Source: Zygnema cylindricum
Taxonomy: Eukaryota; Streptophyta; Zygnematophyceae; Zygnematales; Zygnemataceae
Reading direction: 5' to 3'
DNA: 64,000 bases
Assembly (NCBI GenBank): GCA_037447655.1
Contig: JBBHKE010000720.1
Coordinates: 1-64,000 of the forward strand
Made by a program: the position numbers and the translations under genes. Below the pieces are notes generated by a model. That model saw only the letters and a list, made by a program, of their open reading frames with translations. It had not been told where the DNA came from and made no database searches. Shown here one piece after another: positions 1 through 10,617 of this stretch. The first letter of the stretch is position 1. The number at the start of each line of letters is the position of its first letter.

Positions 1-101
1 AGGGGGGGGGGGAGAGGGGAGAGGGGCGAGGGGTTCATGCAAGTTTTTTCGGTTTGTTTCTTTGGGACTGAAATGTTTGAATGTAATTGGGAGGGAGACA
101 G

Positions 102-2535
102 TTGCAACTCCCAAACAAATTCGGGAATTGATGAAAGTGGAGGGCCTCACAAATGATGAGGTGAAGAGTCATTTGCAGGTAATTCAAACTTCCCTTCGTG
201 TTTTTGGGTCCTTTTTTAAACTCAGACGTTAAAGTTTATTTGGATAGCTTTGCTTCTTGTACATGTTTTGTTTGAACCGCTGTTAGTATTAATAACAGTG
301 ATTCGGTGCCTTTCTCTTTTCTTTTTTTAGCCTCCAACCATGAAATAGCATTATTATTTTGAACAGTTCAAATCAGCCACTTTTGCAACCACATCAGGAT
401 GGTTAACATGAATATAAAACTCGGGCCAATCAGTTCTTTCCACTTTTTAGTATTCACAGTGTAGTTTTGTCGTTTTTTGTGAATCTATGCATTGGATTGC
501 AGTTTGCCTTCTGAGCATTTTTCAAGCCTCGTCTTTTCTTTCCTTCTCTTGATGGTCCCTACTTTAGGTGTGCTGGTTCCCTGTTGCAGGGCAGGCATTT
601 TTTTGCCCCATCATTCTTGTATTTTTTTTTTGTCGTTGTTGTTTCTGTTTCTTAGTTGTTTGTTTGGTTGTTTTTGAAGCGATACGGTATTATTTTGATC
701 CAACCAATATTTGCCAGGACAATTTCGCAGGATAGTTTGTAAGTCTTAAACAAATGTACGTCAGTTTTTTTCTTTCCAATGTGTTTTGGAATTTGTTTCC
801 AAGGTATAAACATTGCTTCAAAGTTATCTTTTTAGGCTTAGTGACAATGAATATTAGGTTGTTGTTGTTATTATTGTTCTCTTTTGAAATCCTTTATACG
901 TTCCTACGAATATAATGTCGTTGTTGTTGTTATTTCTTTTTGTTTTTAAACAGAAGTATCGCCTCCATACTCGGCGCCCGAGTCCTACCCCTCAAAGCCA
1001 TCCCTCTACCCCTCATCCCCAACTTCTGGTTCTTGGAGGGATATGGATGCCTCCAGATTATGGGGGAGGACAGGCAAATCCGGCCCTCTATGAGGCTGGA
1101 GGAGGAGCCGTTCAACATCGCCCTCCATTTCCCTATGAATTTCTCGGGTGAGTTTCTTACTTCTTTGGGCGAGTTTTTGAAAAATAGAAATTCGTGAGGT
1201 TGTGAGTTTCTTGTAGGGTAAGATTAGTTTTTGGTGGATTGGTTCAAGAACTCATTTATTAAATCCATTTTTGAAAAACCCGCAAAGCATTTTTCTGTCA
1301 AGCCCATTTTTTTGAAGTCCCTTTTTTTTTACCTTGTTAATTCCCTTACTGACAAGATAGAGTCCCGTAAATTCTCCAGTTCCCGAGAAGAGTCAAATAC
1401 GGTAAAGGTCTTCTTTGAGGTTGTGATAAATAAGTAAAACTTTTAATGTTCACTTTAGGTTTGTTATGGCCATTGATATCTTTCCATGCGGTTTGTTATT
1501 AATACAGAAGCCTCTCTCATCAAAGTAAATCCCCCAATAGAGATATATTATTATTAAAAAAACGAAGAAGAGGTAGAGCCCTCCCTTTCCCTTCTCATCC
1601 AATGTAGAAGCGTCTAAAACATGTTTACCTCCACCTCCCTCCTCCCTCTTCCCTCCTGCCTCCCTCCCTCTCTCGTCCCTCCTTCCTTCACACCAACAAT
1701 TTGATCTTCCAACGGATTTGTCTGGTTACAGTCACTTTATAGTTGACCTTCTGATTACCTTCCACCTTAATACGATATTGATATCGGAAGCAATTCAAAT
1801 AATGAGAACAATGTTAACAATAATAAGGACGACAATGCTGACAGCAATGGTAATAAAGTTAAAAATGACAATAATGATCTTAACGATAAAAAAGAAAATA
1901 ATGATGATAATGATGACCATGACAATAGTAACAATAACGACAATAACAAGATATCAATGATAACAATGATGATGATGGTAGCAATATCATATTGACATTT
2001 ACCACAACAACGTTAGTGACTTTGAAGATGATGATGACTGACCTGAAGTTCACCTATCCTGTTTTGCAGTCCTCGTCTCCCTTCCCCCCAACCGGGCCAT
2101 GATTCATACTACGGCTTACACCCGGGGAGATCGCCCCCCCAGGTGCCTCATGGAAAGTCTCCCTCCTTCAGCGAGTCCGGCCAGCGGTCCGGAGAAGTCT
2201 CCACGGCGAGACTCGCCCATGCAAGGCATTCACCAACGGAAGGATTTCGACCAACCAGGGATGAAAGAAGTTTGAGGGAAAGGGATTCGACCTCACACGC
2301 ATGGGAAGGGTACGAGAGGACAGCGTACCGTGGAGGCCCGGGAGACCGCCAGGCTGAGAATGTGGGTTGGGATGGGTCGGGAATAAGTGTCGGGAGTGGT
2401 TCAAAGGAGCCGTACTCACCACAAAGACATAGAGGCAGGTTGAAAGGAGAGCACGACGATAAGGAAAGTGAAAGTTGGGAAGAAAGGAAGCATCCACATC
2501 GTAGGCCGTTTCAGGACAATGAACAGCGAGAATAA
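102..2535 (+). CDS. GARP/HHO-type MYB transcription factor (3' part)
   Basis: Three exons of a plant GARP-family (HHO/NIGT1, HRS1-homologue) transcription factor; the 5' end lies outside the window. Exon 102..178 encodes the second half of the MYB-like DNA-binding domain ([18 protein letters not shown], then EVKSHLQ). Exon 954..1147 continues [14 protein letters not shown] and carries the family's conserved [10 protein letters not shown] motif. Exon 2070..2535 gives a basic, Ser/Gly/Arg-rich tail of about 155 residues ending at TAA. Splice sites are CAG/GT and AG, with phases closing as 0 and then 2. HHO proteins are nuclear and bind DNA, typically repressing nitrate- and phosphate-responsive genes in seed plants; that role is inferred here. 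The N-terminal coiled-coil and EAR-type regions cannot be seen. The intron 1148..2069 carries pyrimidine-rich and ATG/ATA-rich simple sequence around 1790-2000. Confidence 0.85.
179..953 (+). other. Intron of the HHO-type gene
   Basis: A 775-base intron running from the donor after CATTTGCAG to the acceptor at TTTTTAAACAG. It is T-rich throughout with no convincing coding or RNA signal. It interrupts the MYB-like domain exactly between SHLQ and KYRLH. Confidence 0.8.
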
Positions 2536-4466
2536 CTGGTTTTTATTTAAGGCACATATAGGTAGCTTTCCTTTTTGTCCTCAGAGCGAGCATAAAATTT
2601 GGGTGTTGAAACAATACATGGTAGTGTGTGCTTTCTCGGTCCTCGCCTCATGATGTTTTAGTTCATTAGTGTAGCTTGGCGGGACAGGTCTATACTCTCG
2701 CAAACAAATTTTGCTTTCCCACAATTTCACATAGATGCAGGCAACACCTTTTGTAAAATACAGTTCATTAGTTAGGTGGGAAATCCTGACGGAAAACTCT
2801 GTAGTTACATGGTTTTGTCAACAGTTAGGAACTAACAGAAGATCGTCACATGATGCCAAACAACCGCACAATCGATTTTTCCCATTTCATTAAAAATTCC
2901 AATTTTGACCAGCCTAAGTCAACAATGGTCATTTCCACAAAATTAGTCTTGTTTTATATGGATGCCTTAAGGCATGTTGAACCAAGAGTATGAAAACTCG
3001 CAAATGTTACAGGAAAGGTGGGGTTCAATCTTCACTGCTAAATCGAATGCCATCTGAAACATAGTTCAAGTTTTCAAGCAGCAATTGGAGACGCTCTTTG
3101 AGTTATCCATACTACATGAGTAGTATGCTATGTAGTACATCGTATAGTACAGGGGCTACAACATATTGTTTCCAATTCTTTTCCCAAATTTGAACTATGG
3201 TTTGAAAATGTTTGATGAGCAGTGCATTTATCAAGGACGCCACTTTCGGCAAAGTGTGATCCATTGACTGACTGATTACATGGGAATAAATGGAACGAAA
3301 AGCCAAAAAAAGAGGAAAAAAGGACAAGTAACAAACTACAAATGAAAAGCAAGCGAGCTCAAAAATAATAGCCGGCTATGGTATATTTGATTAAAGAGAG
3401 GGCACTTAGAAACAGAGTGAATGAGTTGTTCACCTAAACAAATGTGCCTCAAAGTAATTCAGCTGGTATAGAATAAAAATGTGTATAAGCTGTTTACGGT
3501 ATAATAAGAAGCAAACACAGCTTCACGACAAGCTCATGTGTCAAACTACAACAAATTCCACTCTACAACAAATTCCACTCTGACGGTGACCTTCTTCTGG
3601 AATTTGTGCACAAACAAATCAAACCGAGATTTGACAAGAAGGCAATCCCTACAACCACAGACTACACTGCCCACCACTAGTTGAGCTAATAAGACTAATT
3701 TGATCACAACTTTTTTTGGCCGAAAATCATAAAATAGCATTAACAACAGTTTTAAGATAGTGGACTACAGTACGCCACATCTCGCTACACTGAATTAGTA
3801 TTATACATTCCAATTTCTCGTTTACACTAATAATTTCTTTAATAGTGATGGATGGTGTAGTAGTAGATTACGAAAAAACTGCTATGGCAACATTTGTTCA
3901 TTGGAATAAAAACGCAAAAAACACCACCCCAACCACCCCACAAAAATGAAGCATCTGGTGACGACACGTCATCAACAGCAATCCAACAGTATTACCTTAT
4001 AAAAATATACCTTTTCATTAAAAAATATTTACAGAGATGGAAATCCTTAATAAACTTTAACAACTCTTTAAAAAACGGCCAACGATAGTTTCAACAATAG
4101 CGGAGCCTCTATTCCCCAGCACCACAATGTGAGCCAAGATTTTTCTCAATATGGCAGGCGAGATGTAGCTATTTATACTAAAGCTTATTTAAAAGACTTA
4201 AATGGACTTTTCATAAAAAATACTCCAAATTGGTGTAACAATTTGACAGTAACATCGTAGTTAATACCTGTAATACCTGTAAAGCCTGAAACAATTTGCT
4301 CCACCCAATAGTTGGATGGCTTCTTTCTATTCCTAGCATCATAAACTCCTAATGATAAAGGTCTTATTTCACCTACTAGCAAAGCATACCTTGTTGTGAT
4401 TATAATAGTACAGAAGACGGAATCCAGTCATGTTGGTAATTCTGGATTCTGATTGGCTTAAATGGA
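2536..4466. other. Intergenic region between the HHO gene and the acidic-protein gene
   Basis: About 1.9 kb between convergent genes, holding the probable 3' UTRs of both. The only structured content I see is a TA-flanked MITE at 3665..3857. The remainder is A+T-rich with short, low-quality open frames that I do not support as genes. Confidence 0.6.
3665..3857. mobile_element. TA-flanked MITE, family B
   Basis: The ends are CACTGCCCACCACTAG and the reverse complement of GATGGATGGTG, each bordered by TA (3663-3664 and 3858-3859). Inside are family-B signatures also seen at 23194 and 61747: GGCCGAAAATCATAAAATAG, then GTGGACTACAG with a GCCAC motif. There is no coding capacity. The TA duplication suggests a Tc1/mariner-like source, but the superfamily is inferred. 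Confidence 0.65.
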
Positions 4467-6694
4467 TCAATGTTGGCATCCACACACAAGATAACTTAAA
4501 ATTCGACGGAATCCCTTTGGCCTCACATCACGTTTTTTGTCATCTTCCTTTTCATCATCATCGATACTGGGTACAGTGCTTGAAACTACCTGCTTCACGC
4601 TTACTTCATGATAAGCTGAATAAATTGTCAACTTGGTATTTTCCTGCGTAGGAGTCGCTTGTACTGGAACGGGCGCGTCAGATTTTGAAGGCAATTCGTC
4701 CACTGTCTGACCTGAAGCTTGTCTCGTCTCCGATTCATCGGAGCTGGCAACGGGTCCTGATTGAGGCATGATCAATAATTCCTGTTGAATGCCTTCACCT
4801 GAGTTCACCTCGACAACCATTTTCTCAAGGATGTTTGAGGTTCTTTCGGTGTCTAATGGTGGCAAATCCTGCAAGACGCACATTGTCTCATGACATCCCA
4901 GTAAATAGTCAACATCATAAATGTAAGCAGCCAGCTTCATTCTAAATACAGCGATGTCTAAGACTGGTCACAAAAGAATGACAGCATTCCAAAAGTTCCT
5001 ATTAATAATGCACAAACTCAGTTCAACGTGTATATTTCCAGTGGCCAGTTTGGACGAGCTAGCCAGTAACATTTCCTCTCTTTTCAACCTTTTTTCTCCA
5101 ATTACCCTTTTTATGAAACTACACCTTAATGACATCCAAGGAAGCTGCATGCAGCATGCACTCGCCAACCAGCCTCAACAACATTGTATGTTTCTTCTCC
5201 CAAAACTGCCAGAAATATGCAAAGTCATTTAGCTGTGTCAAAACAACCTGTACCATAATCACTAACACTAAGAACCTTGTCAAAGAGCTGAGTTAACAAG
5301 CTCCTGAGAATCAAACTTCCTCAGACTATTATCGACCCTCTCACGAAATATGACATGACACTTACATTGTGGCAATGACATATTTCAAAACACGAGCTTC
5401 AATATCACGTTAGCATGGAATATGACCGCCTAAAACCAGCATCAAACAGAAGAAATCATAGAAAAAATTGGGGAGCAGCAATTACCTTAGTTTTTGTTGA
5501 ATCATTTGCAGCTGTTCCCTCCAAAATGTTCTCAAATTCTGTTACATCCGTCAGCTCTGTGCTTGACTGTCTCACACAGACGACTTCCGCATAAAGCGAT
5601 GACACCTCTTTGCTGATTCCTGATTCCACATTATTTTTTGTATTATCATATCCCCCCTCTTTCAAGTAAACACCCTCATTGATTGTGGTGTGTGCAGATT
5701 TTGATTGGTCAAGCCCTTCCACCACACCTGTTATAGTATCTTCACGAACTTTGAAACTACTCACTGGAGTCATCATGTTCGGTTTTTCTTGTCCACCTTG
5801 TGCAACCTGTTCCATGGATAAATTCCTTTCGGCTCCTTTATCCGTTGTAGTGTTCTCTACTCTGTTTCCATAGTCTTTATCCTCATCTTCAGCAACTTCG
5901 TCATCAAATTGAACTCCCTGGACAGTCTCTGAGGAACGCACTCGCAAAGAGATAGACCGGTTCGCAGTTCGTTTTTTGGCTTTCTTCTTTTGCAAGCTCT
6001 TTGCTGCAAAATTTTCATTCTTGTTGTGATCAATGTCATTGTCGTTATCGTCAAAATCAATCCTCTTCACGGATTCGGGAGACCGAACAGACAAGGCCTT
6101 CGATAAAGAATGCATATTTGTAATATTCGATGTTCGCAAAGGCGTTCCTTTTCTTTTTAGTTTCATCTTGTCTACATTGCCATCATCAGTTATCCTCGAC
6201 TTTGACTGCTGACTGCAACTATTTTTGGACGAAGAATGTGGAATGTAATAGTCGACATCTTGCATATTGAAGTCTCTCTCAGATACTGACAAAGCTGGAT
6301 AACTACCAGAACTTTCTGACATGGAAGGGTAGCTGTTAGACTTTTCTGACATTGATGGACTTGGATACCGATTCGGTGATGTGTTCTTTTCTTCCACCTG
6401 TATTAATATGTATCCTTCTTTCTCCTCCTGTAAATTCTTAGAGCTATTTTGTACAGAATTTTCCACTAGAAGTGTCTTAACCGCCTCTTCTTTTAGAACT
6501 TCGCCTTCTTTGTTGCCATCTTCGTCCGCTTCTTCGATTTCATCAAGTTCATCATCGTCTTCCTCGCCCTCTTCTTCCTCAAAATCTTTCCTTTTGTATT
6601 TTCCCTTGCCTTGGTAATAAAACTCTCCTTCATTTTCGTCATCATTTTTGGTAAGCTTTGCTCGGGGTGCTTCCAACTTGCTTTCTATCGCCAT
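4467..6694 (-). CDS. Uncharacterised acidic, Ser-rich protein, two exons
   Basis: Exon 1 (6694..5486, 403 codons) ends at a donor after ACTAAG. Exon 2 (4868..4467) begins after TGTCTTGCAG and stops at TGA. Both junctions are phase 0, giving 536 residues. Residues about 1-75 are charged and acidic, with a Glu/Asp run near 40-60. Residues about 105-140 hold repeated SPSMSE/YPSMSES/YPALSVSE units. A second internal repeat, of the form LSVRSPESVKRIDFDD and ISLRVRSSETVQGVQFDD, occurs near residues 190-270. The C terminus is basic then hydrophobic and Cys-containing (KGFRRILSYLVCGCQH). I do not recognise a domain. The composition suggests a disordered, possibly nuclear protein. The C-terminal exon is inferred from splice fit, so further exons are possible. 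Confidence 0.5.
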
Positions 6695-7703
6695 AAACTA
6701 CTGTCTTTGAGTTCTTCGACTGACAAAACAGAGACAGAAAAAGCAGAATTATCAGTTACCTTCATTACAGCAAGAGTAAAAAAAGGTTGAATGGCTACAC
6801 TGAAACTTGAAATGAAAGAATATCCTCCAACAGAAGCCATTTCTGAAAATGTAGCTTGTTAGTGCAGATTCTCAAAGGACAACTACCGCCTATTTTATTA
6901 AAACCACAAGCTGATTCTAATTTTGAATGAAGGACTAAAGTCAATGGCCGCCCCATGGCTGCAATTGCGTTGCTGGAGTGGTAGTTAGTAGAGAAGGATG
7001 CAATGCTGGCAGAAAAGACTTAGAAATAGTGGAAAATCAGGAGTTGCAGGCGTCTCCAGTTGGTAGGAGAGAATCCTTTGAGGCGTCCTCACCAGGAATA
7101 CCATTTTGCCAACGCTGCTCGGTTGGAGATTTGGAATCCAGCGTGGCGATCACTTTTCCCATGGCAGCGGGGGACTTTCCGGAGTCCGTACATCAGCAAC
7201 GAAGATGTGATCGGATATTTCAAAAGTGCGAGTACTCTACGGGTGTTACATGGTTTTTTACTTTTTTTGAAGTACAAGCCAGGACAAACAGTGTTTCCAA
7301 TTGTTCTCGCACGTTTAAACAATACGGTACTGGTGACATTTTGTTCGGGAGTCGCACAGAATCCCCAGAGTGCGACGATTCCGTAGACCGTACTGTACTC
7401 ATGGAAGTGTAGATGAACCTGCATTATTGAATCTCGATCGTCCATCCGTTAAATAAATCGCATACTTTCTTCGATTAGGTGCAGTACACTGTACTGCACT
7501 GTGCCATAGAGACGATTCGGACAAATGTTCAAACCAATGAGAACGACTGCACAGAATCTTTCCTGCCAAGTCGACTCGAAGACTCGGCACCTATTTCAAA
7601 AGCATGACCAATGAGCATGACATTAGTACACTTTACAATCCCGAGCCTACGTGTAGTTTGCCGAACCAATTTCTGAACAGTTTAAAAACAATGATGTGTA
7701 TAA
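6695..7703. other. Upstream region with an unassigned plus-strand coding-like stretch
   Basis: This spans the promoter side of the acidic-protein gene. From about 6931 to 7412 the + strand stays open in one frame (includes ASPVGRRESFEASSPGIP and QRCSVGDLESSVAITFP), and a second + frame is open over 7060..7386. I recognise neither. It could be the first exon of a divergent gene whose later exons are separated by the transposons that follow, or chance. A TAG is followed by an AATAAA at about 7452. A small palindrome (GTGCAGTACACTGTACTGCA) lies near 7480. Confidence 0.25.
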
Positions 7704-8531
7704 GGGTAACCTTCCATCAGGCGTTCCCAGTAATCGTACGAACTCGTTTACTGGCAGTAATATTTGTAAGACCCTATATTTGTAACACCCTTCCATCAGG
7801 TCGTGCCAGTGCGTGCCAGTGAATGAGGTGTTAGATTGCGATTGGTACCACGTAGGACCTGTTGAGCCGCCCGGGAATAATCATCATTTGCAAAAGGACA
7901 AAATCGCAGCTGAGTATGTGTACGGGCAGACGCCGATTAAAATATCTAGTAGCGTCACGCTAATGTACAATCTGAACGTTCTTAGGGTTGTTGTGGTATC
8001 AACGGCCACGAAAACCGTTGCAAAATTTAAGTTTGTACAAATGTCCAAGAATGTACCATTTGAACGTGAATCGCTGTATCGCACATTTATGAAGGAGACG
8101 TCACAGGATGTCTTACAACCAATTTTTTTTTGTCGTCGAACAGGCTGGCTATACAACCAATATTTTTTTGTCGTCGAACAGGCTGGCTTTGATGTCACAC
8201 GGTACACTCCATTTGCCACATGTAAGTTTATTGCTTCACGTCTGTCGTGGATCGACTCTGACTTTACAAGTGGACCTAAACACGCGTCCAGTAATCACAA
8301 ACTCTCCTCCCGAGGACAGTCGGGGAGACTAGCTACGTACTGGAAACAAGAAGCGTTTGCGTCGAAAATTGAAAATCGGACGGTGGTGTTTTTCTCCAAG
8401 AAGTCTGGAGAATCTCAACGAATTTTTAGTAAACATCTTTTGTAAAAAAAAAAAAAAAACAGTACGGCCTAGTACGGAAGGGTACTTTCTCCAGTAAACA
8501 ACCCCACTTTTCGCCTGATGGAAGGTTACCC
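7704..8531. mobile_element. PIF/Harbinger-like element with perfect TIRs
   Basis: An 828-bp element with 20-bp perfect terminal inverted repeats (GGGTAACCTTCCATCAGGCG at 7704..7723 and its reverse complement at 8512..8531), flanked by the 3-bp duplication TAA (7701-7703 and 8532-8534). A TWA-type 3-bp duplication and a GGG-start TIR are typical of PIF/Harbinger. It contains an open frame at 7813..8445. No DDE transposase motif is recognisable, so it is probably non-autonomous. Confidence 0.8.
7813..8445 (+). CDS. ORF inside the Harbinger-like element, 210 residues, unrecognised
   Basis: An open frame of 210 residues lying wholly within the TIRs of the 7704..8531 element. Residues about 100-130 include a small tandem duplication at DNA level: two copies of TTTTTTTGTCGTCGAACAGG at about 8125-8186. 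The frame stays open through this duplication. The C-terminal part is basic and Ser/Lys-rich and ends just before a poly(A) run at about 8446. I see no Myb/SANT ORF1 motif and no DDE nuclease. It could be a remnant of a captured host sequence, an element-encoded accessory protein, or a chance frame. Confidence 0.25.
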   Translation: MPVNEVLDCDWYHVGPVEPPGNNHHLQKDKIAAEYVYGQTPIKISSSVTLMYNLNVLRVVVVSTATKTVAKFKFVQMSKNVPFERESLYRTFMKETSQDVLQPIFFCRRTGWLYNQYFFVVEQAGFDVTRYTPFATCKFIASRLSWIDSDFTSGPKHASSNHKLSSRGQSGRLATYWKQEAFASKIENRTVVFFSKKSGESQRIFSKHLL

Positions 8532-9759
8532 TAAAGTTATAAACATAAAGTAAAGCTCCAGACGAAAAATGAGGTATTTTACAGAATTCTGTACTTTACC
8601 GTATCAAAATCGTACTATTTTTTGTGTGTTTTTGTCTTTTTGAGAAATAACATTACAGAAGATACGGTTACGATTCTCAAAAGGGTCCACGGGCGAAAAC
8701 ATTGACCGTCCGATTGCTTCTTGGTCTTCATCCGCGAAGCAGTCGCTTAATCCGGCTTCGTAATGGGTTACCACTTACCAGCCTCGGGAAGGTGAGAGCC
8801 ATCATTGAACGTGTAAAATAGCTACACCTGGATAATATTGACACTTGCGATGACGGACTATCACAAAATAATTCACACGTCGCAAAAGCCAAGTGCCTTT
8901 TGACAAGGTGGACGCGAATTCACCAAAATCCAACAGAGTCTTTGCCGGAAGATATCCCGTCATCCTCCTTTTGTCTTCCCTTCAAGTTCGTGGTTTCCCG
9001 CGCTTCGAGTTTTCGTTTCGAAAAGACAGGCGCTAAAAACGACAGAGCGTCTGCGAAAAAAATGGGGTTTCAATGGTAAAATGACGTAATACGCATATTT
9101 CGTATAGCGTTAGGTCTTTGTAATAGTACGGACAGCAAAATTTATGTATTACAGAGGCCTCGGTTACATCGCGTAACGTCTGTAAATGAGTTTTTACAAA
9201 CGTGTTCTGATTTGAGTGGCTCCACGTAAGTCGACGATCAAATCTCTAAAATCGTCAAAGATTTGTAAACCGACCATTTTCATTTGGAAATCCGTACTTG
9301 CGTATTACGTACGTGTACTTCGCAAGTGTACCGCGTCAATGTACCTTAGAGATCTCCTTCACTCTGCTGACTTTCAGGAAAAAACCGTATTTCTTTTCGG
9401 CAAAGATTTTACGGTCACCTTGTCCGAAGGCACGTGACTTTGGGGGCGTGTGAAAATTTTCAACTTTCATCGACGCACATGTCTATCGTCCAGGTGTAGC
9501 GAATTGACTGGTTCTGTATTGGTGAACCCACCTCCGCGAGGTGGGTTCACCAATACAGAGGCGTATGGAGCGATTGCTTCGCAGATGAAGACCGAAATGT
9601 AATCGGACGGTCGACGTCTTCTCCCGGATACTTGAAGAATCGTAATCTTATTTTCTGTAATGTTGTTTTCAAGAAACTCACGAAAATATAGTACGGCATG
9701 GTACGGGAAAGTACAAAATTGTGTATTAAACCTCACTTTTCGTCTGATGTAACATACCC
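8532..9759. mobile_element. Second, diverged Harbinger-like/foldback element abutting the first
   Basis: The right end reads CGTCTGATGTAACATACCC followed by TAA, a diverged version of the neighbour's TIR (CGCCTGATGGAAGGTTACCC then TAA). The left arm (CCAGACGAAAAATGAGG near 8560) pairs with the right arm (CCTCACTTTTCGTCTG near 9740). A second inverted pair matches about 8695-8745 with 9568-9625 (GACCGTCCGATTGCTTC against its reverse complement). It looks like an old foldback element with nested insertions and no intact gene. Confidence 0.5.
9513..9559. repeat. Perfect hairpin, 22-bp arms and 3-nt loop
   Basis: The left arm 9513..9534 (TCTGTATTGGTGAACCCACC then TC) is perfectly complementary to the right arm 9538..9559, leaving only CGC as a loop. 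It sits inside the diverged foldback element. Confidence 0.9.
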
Positions 9760-9909
9760 TAAAGCATAAATTTCACACTGAAATTGGTCGGTTTGCAAAA
9801 TATTTAGCGATCTCCAATATCCGCACTTTAACTTACTTGGTACCACTCAAATCACGACACGTAAGTTTGCCGACATTACCCGATGGCACCAAGTCCCCAA
9901 TATTACAGG

Positions 9910-10464
9910 CATAGTTTAAAAGTAGGCGTTTTTATGGTAGGCCTTTGGTAGGCGCACAAAACTTGGCACAAAACTTGCGTAGAGTAGGCATACTGTATAT
10001 GTGTGCGTTGTGCACACTCTTCTACGAACGTACGAATCTGACGTATGATCATGGTACAGCGCACGCCGCCGGACGAATTTTCTTAGCGAACTGCCACGGC
10101 GTAGGATGACATTCCGCGGGAAAAAAACCCGGGAAAAAAAAAAAACCCGCGAACGTAAGTTGTGTTATGGTCTTTTTATGTGATCTTCTTAGATCGCTAC
10201 TTTGATCAGCGACCGTCCGATCGTCCGAATCTGACGGTTTAAATAAAAAATACCTCAAAACTCACAGAATTTTTTTTTTTTGTCCGAATGTTTTTCAAAA
10301 TTTAGACATGACGCTTAATTCTCTATCGATCGATGTGCAACTGAACCCTGTTACTATTATTTTCATTTTGCGACCAATACAATATGGGTCTTAAGGGCAT
10401 ATTGTATGTTTTGCGTACAATAGGCATATTGTATGGGCCTACTTTCACCTACTTTTGAACTATG
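9910..10464. mobile_element. hAT-type MITE, family A copy 1
   Basis: A 555-bp element with ends CATAGTTTAAAAGTAGG and CCTACTTTTGAACTATG, flanked by a near-perfect 8-bp duplication (ATTACAGG at 9902-9909, ATTACAGC at 10465-10472). An internal AGATCGCTACTTTGATCAGC segment is shared with the copies at 24561, 29029 and 32185. There is no transposase. An 8-bp duplication is the hAT hallmark. Confidence 0.85.
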
Positions 10465-10472
10465 ATTACAGC

Positions 10473-10617
10473 AAGATTGTTGTCCGTACACTTAGAGACC
10501 TCCTGGTGGAACGCCGACCTGAGTCGCGGCATACCGTCGGGGGATCCAGGTGGAGAAAATGTTCGATTTGACCCCACGGGAGGGCGGCTGCCTGTACGAG
10601 TCGAGAAACCAAACTAA
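10473..10617 (+). other. Possible terminal coding exon, unassigned
   Basis: Immediately after ATTACAG (part of the MITE target duplication, and a usable 3' splice site) a + frame reads SVHLETSWWNADLSRGIP, then GDPGGENVRFDPTGGRLPVR, and stops at TAA. Its composition is protein-like, but I do not recognise the family and could not find matching upstream exons through the transposons. It may be the last exon of the gene hinted at 6931-7412, a pseudogene fragment, or chance. Confidence 0.25.

Noticed and set aside
1718-1960. An 80-residue Met/Ile/Thr-rich + frame
   Set aside because: Translation of an ATG/ATA/ACA microsatellite within an HHO intron.
7089-7445. A 118-residue - frame opposite the 6931-7412 + frame
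   Set aside because: Overlaps other equally open frames and has no recognised motif; no basis for choosing it.
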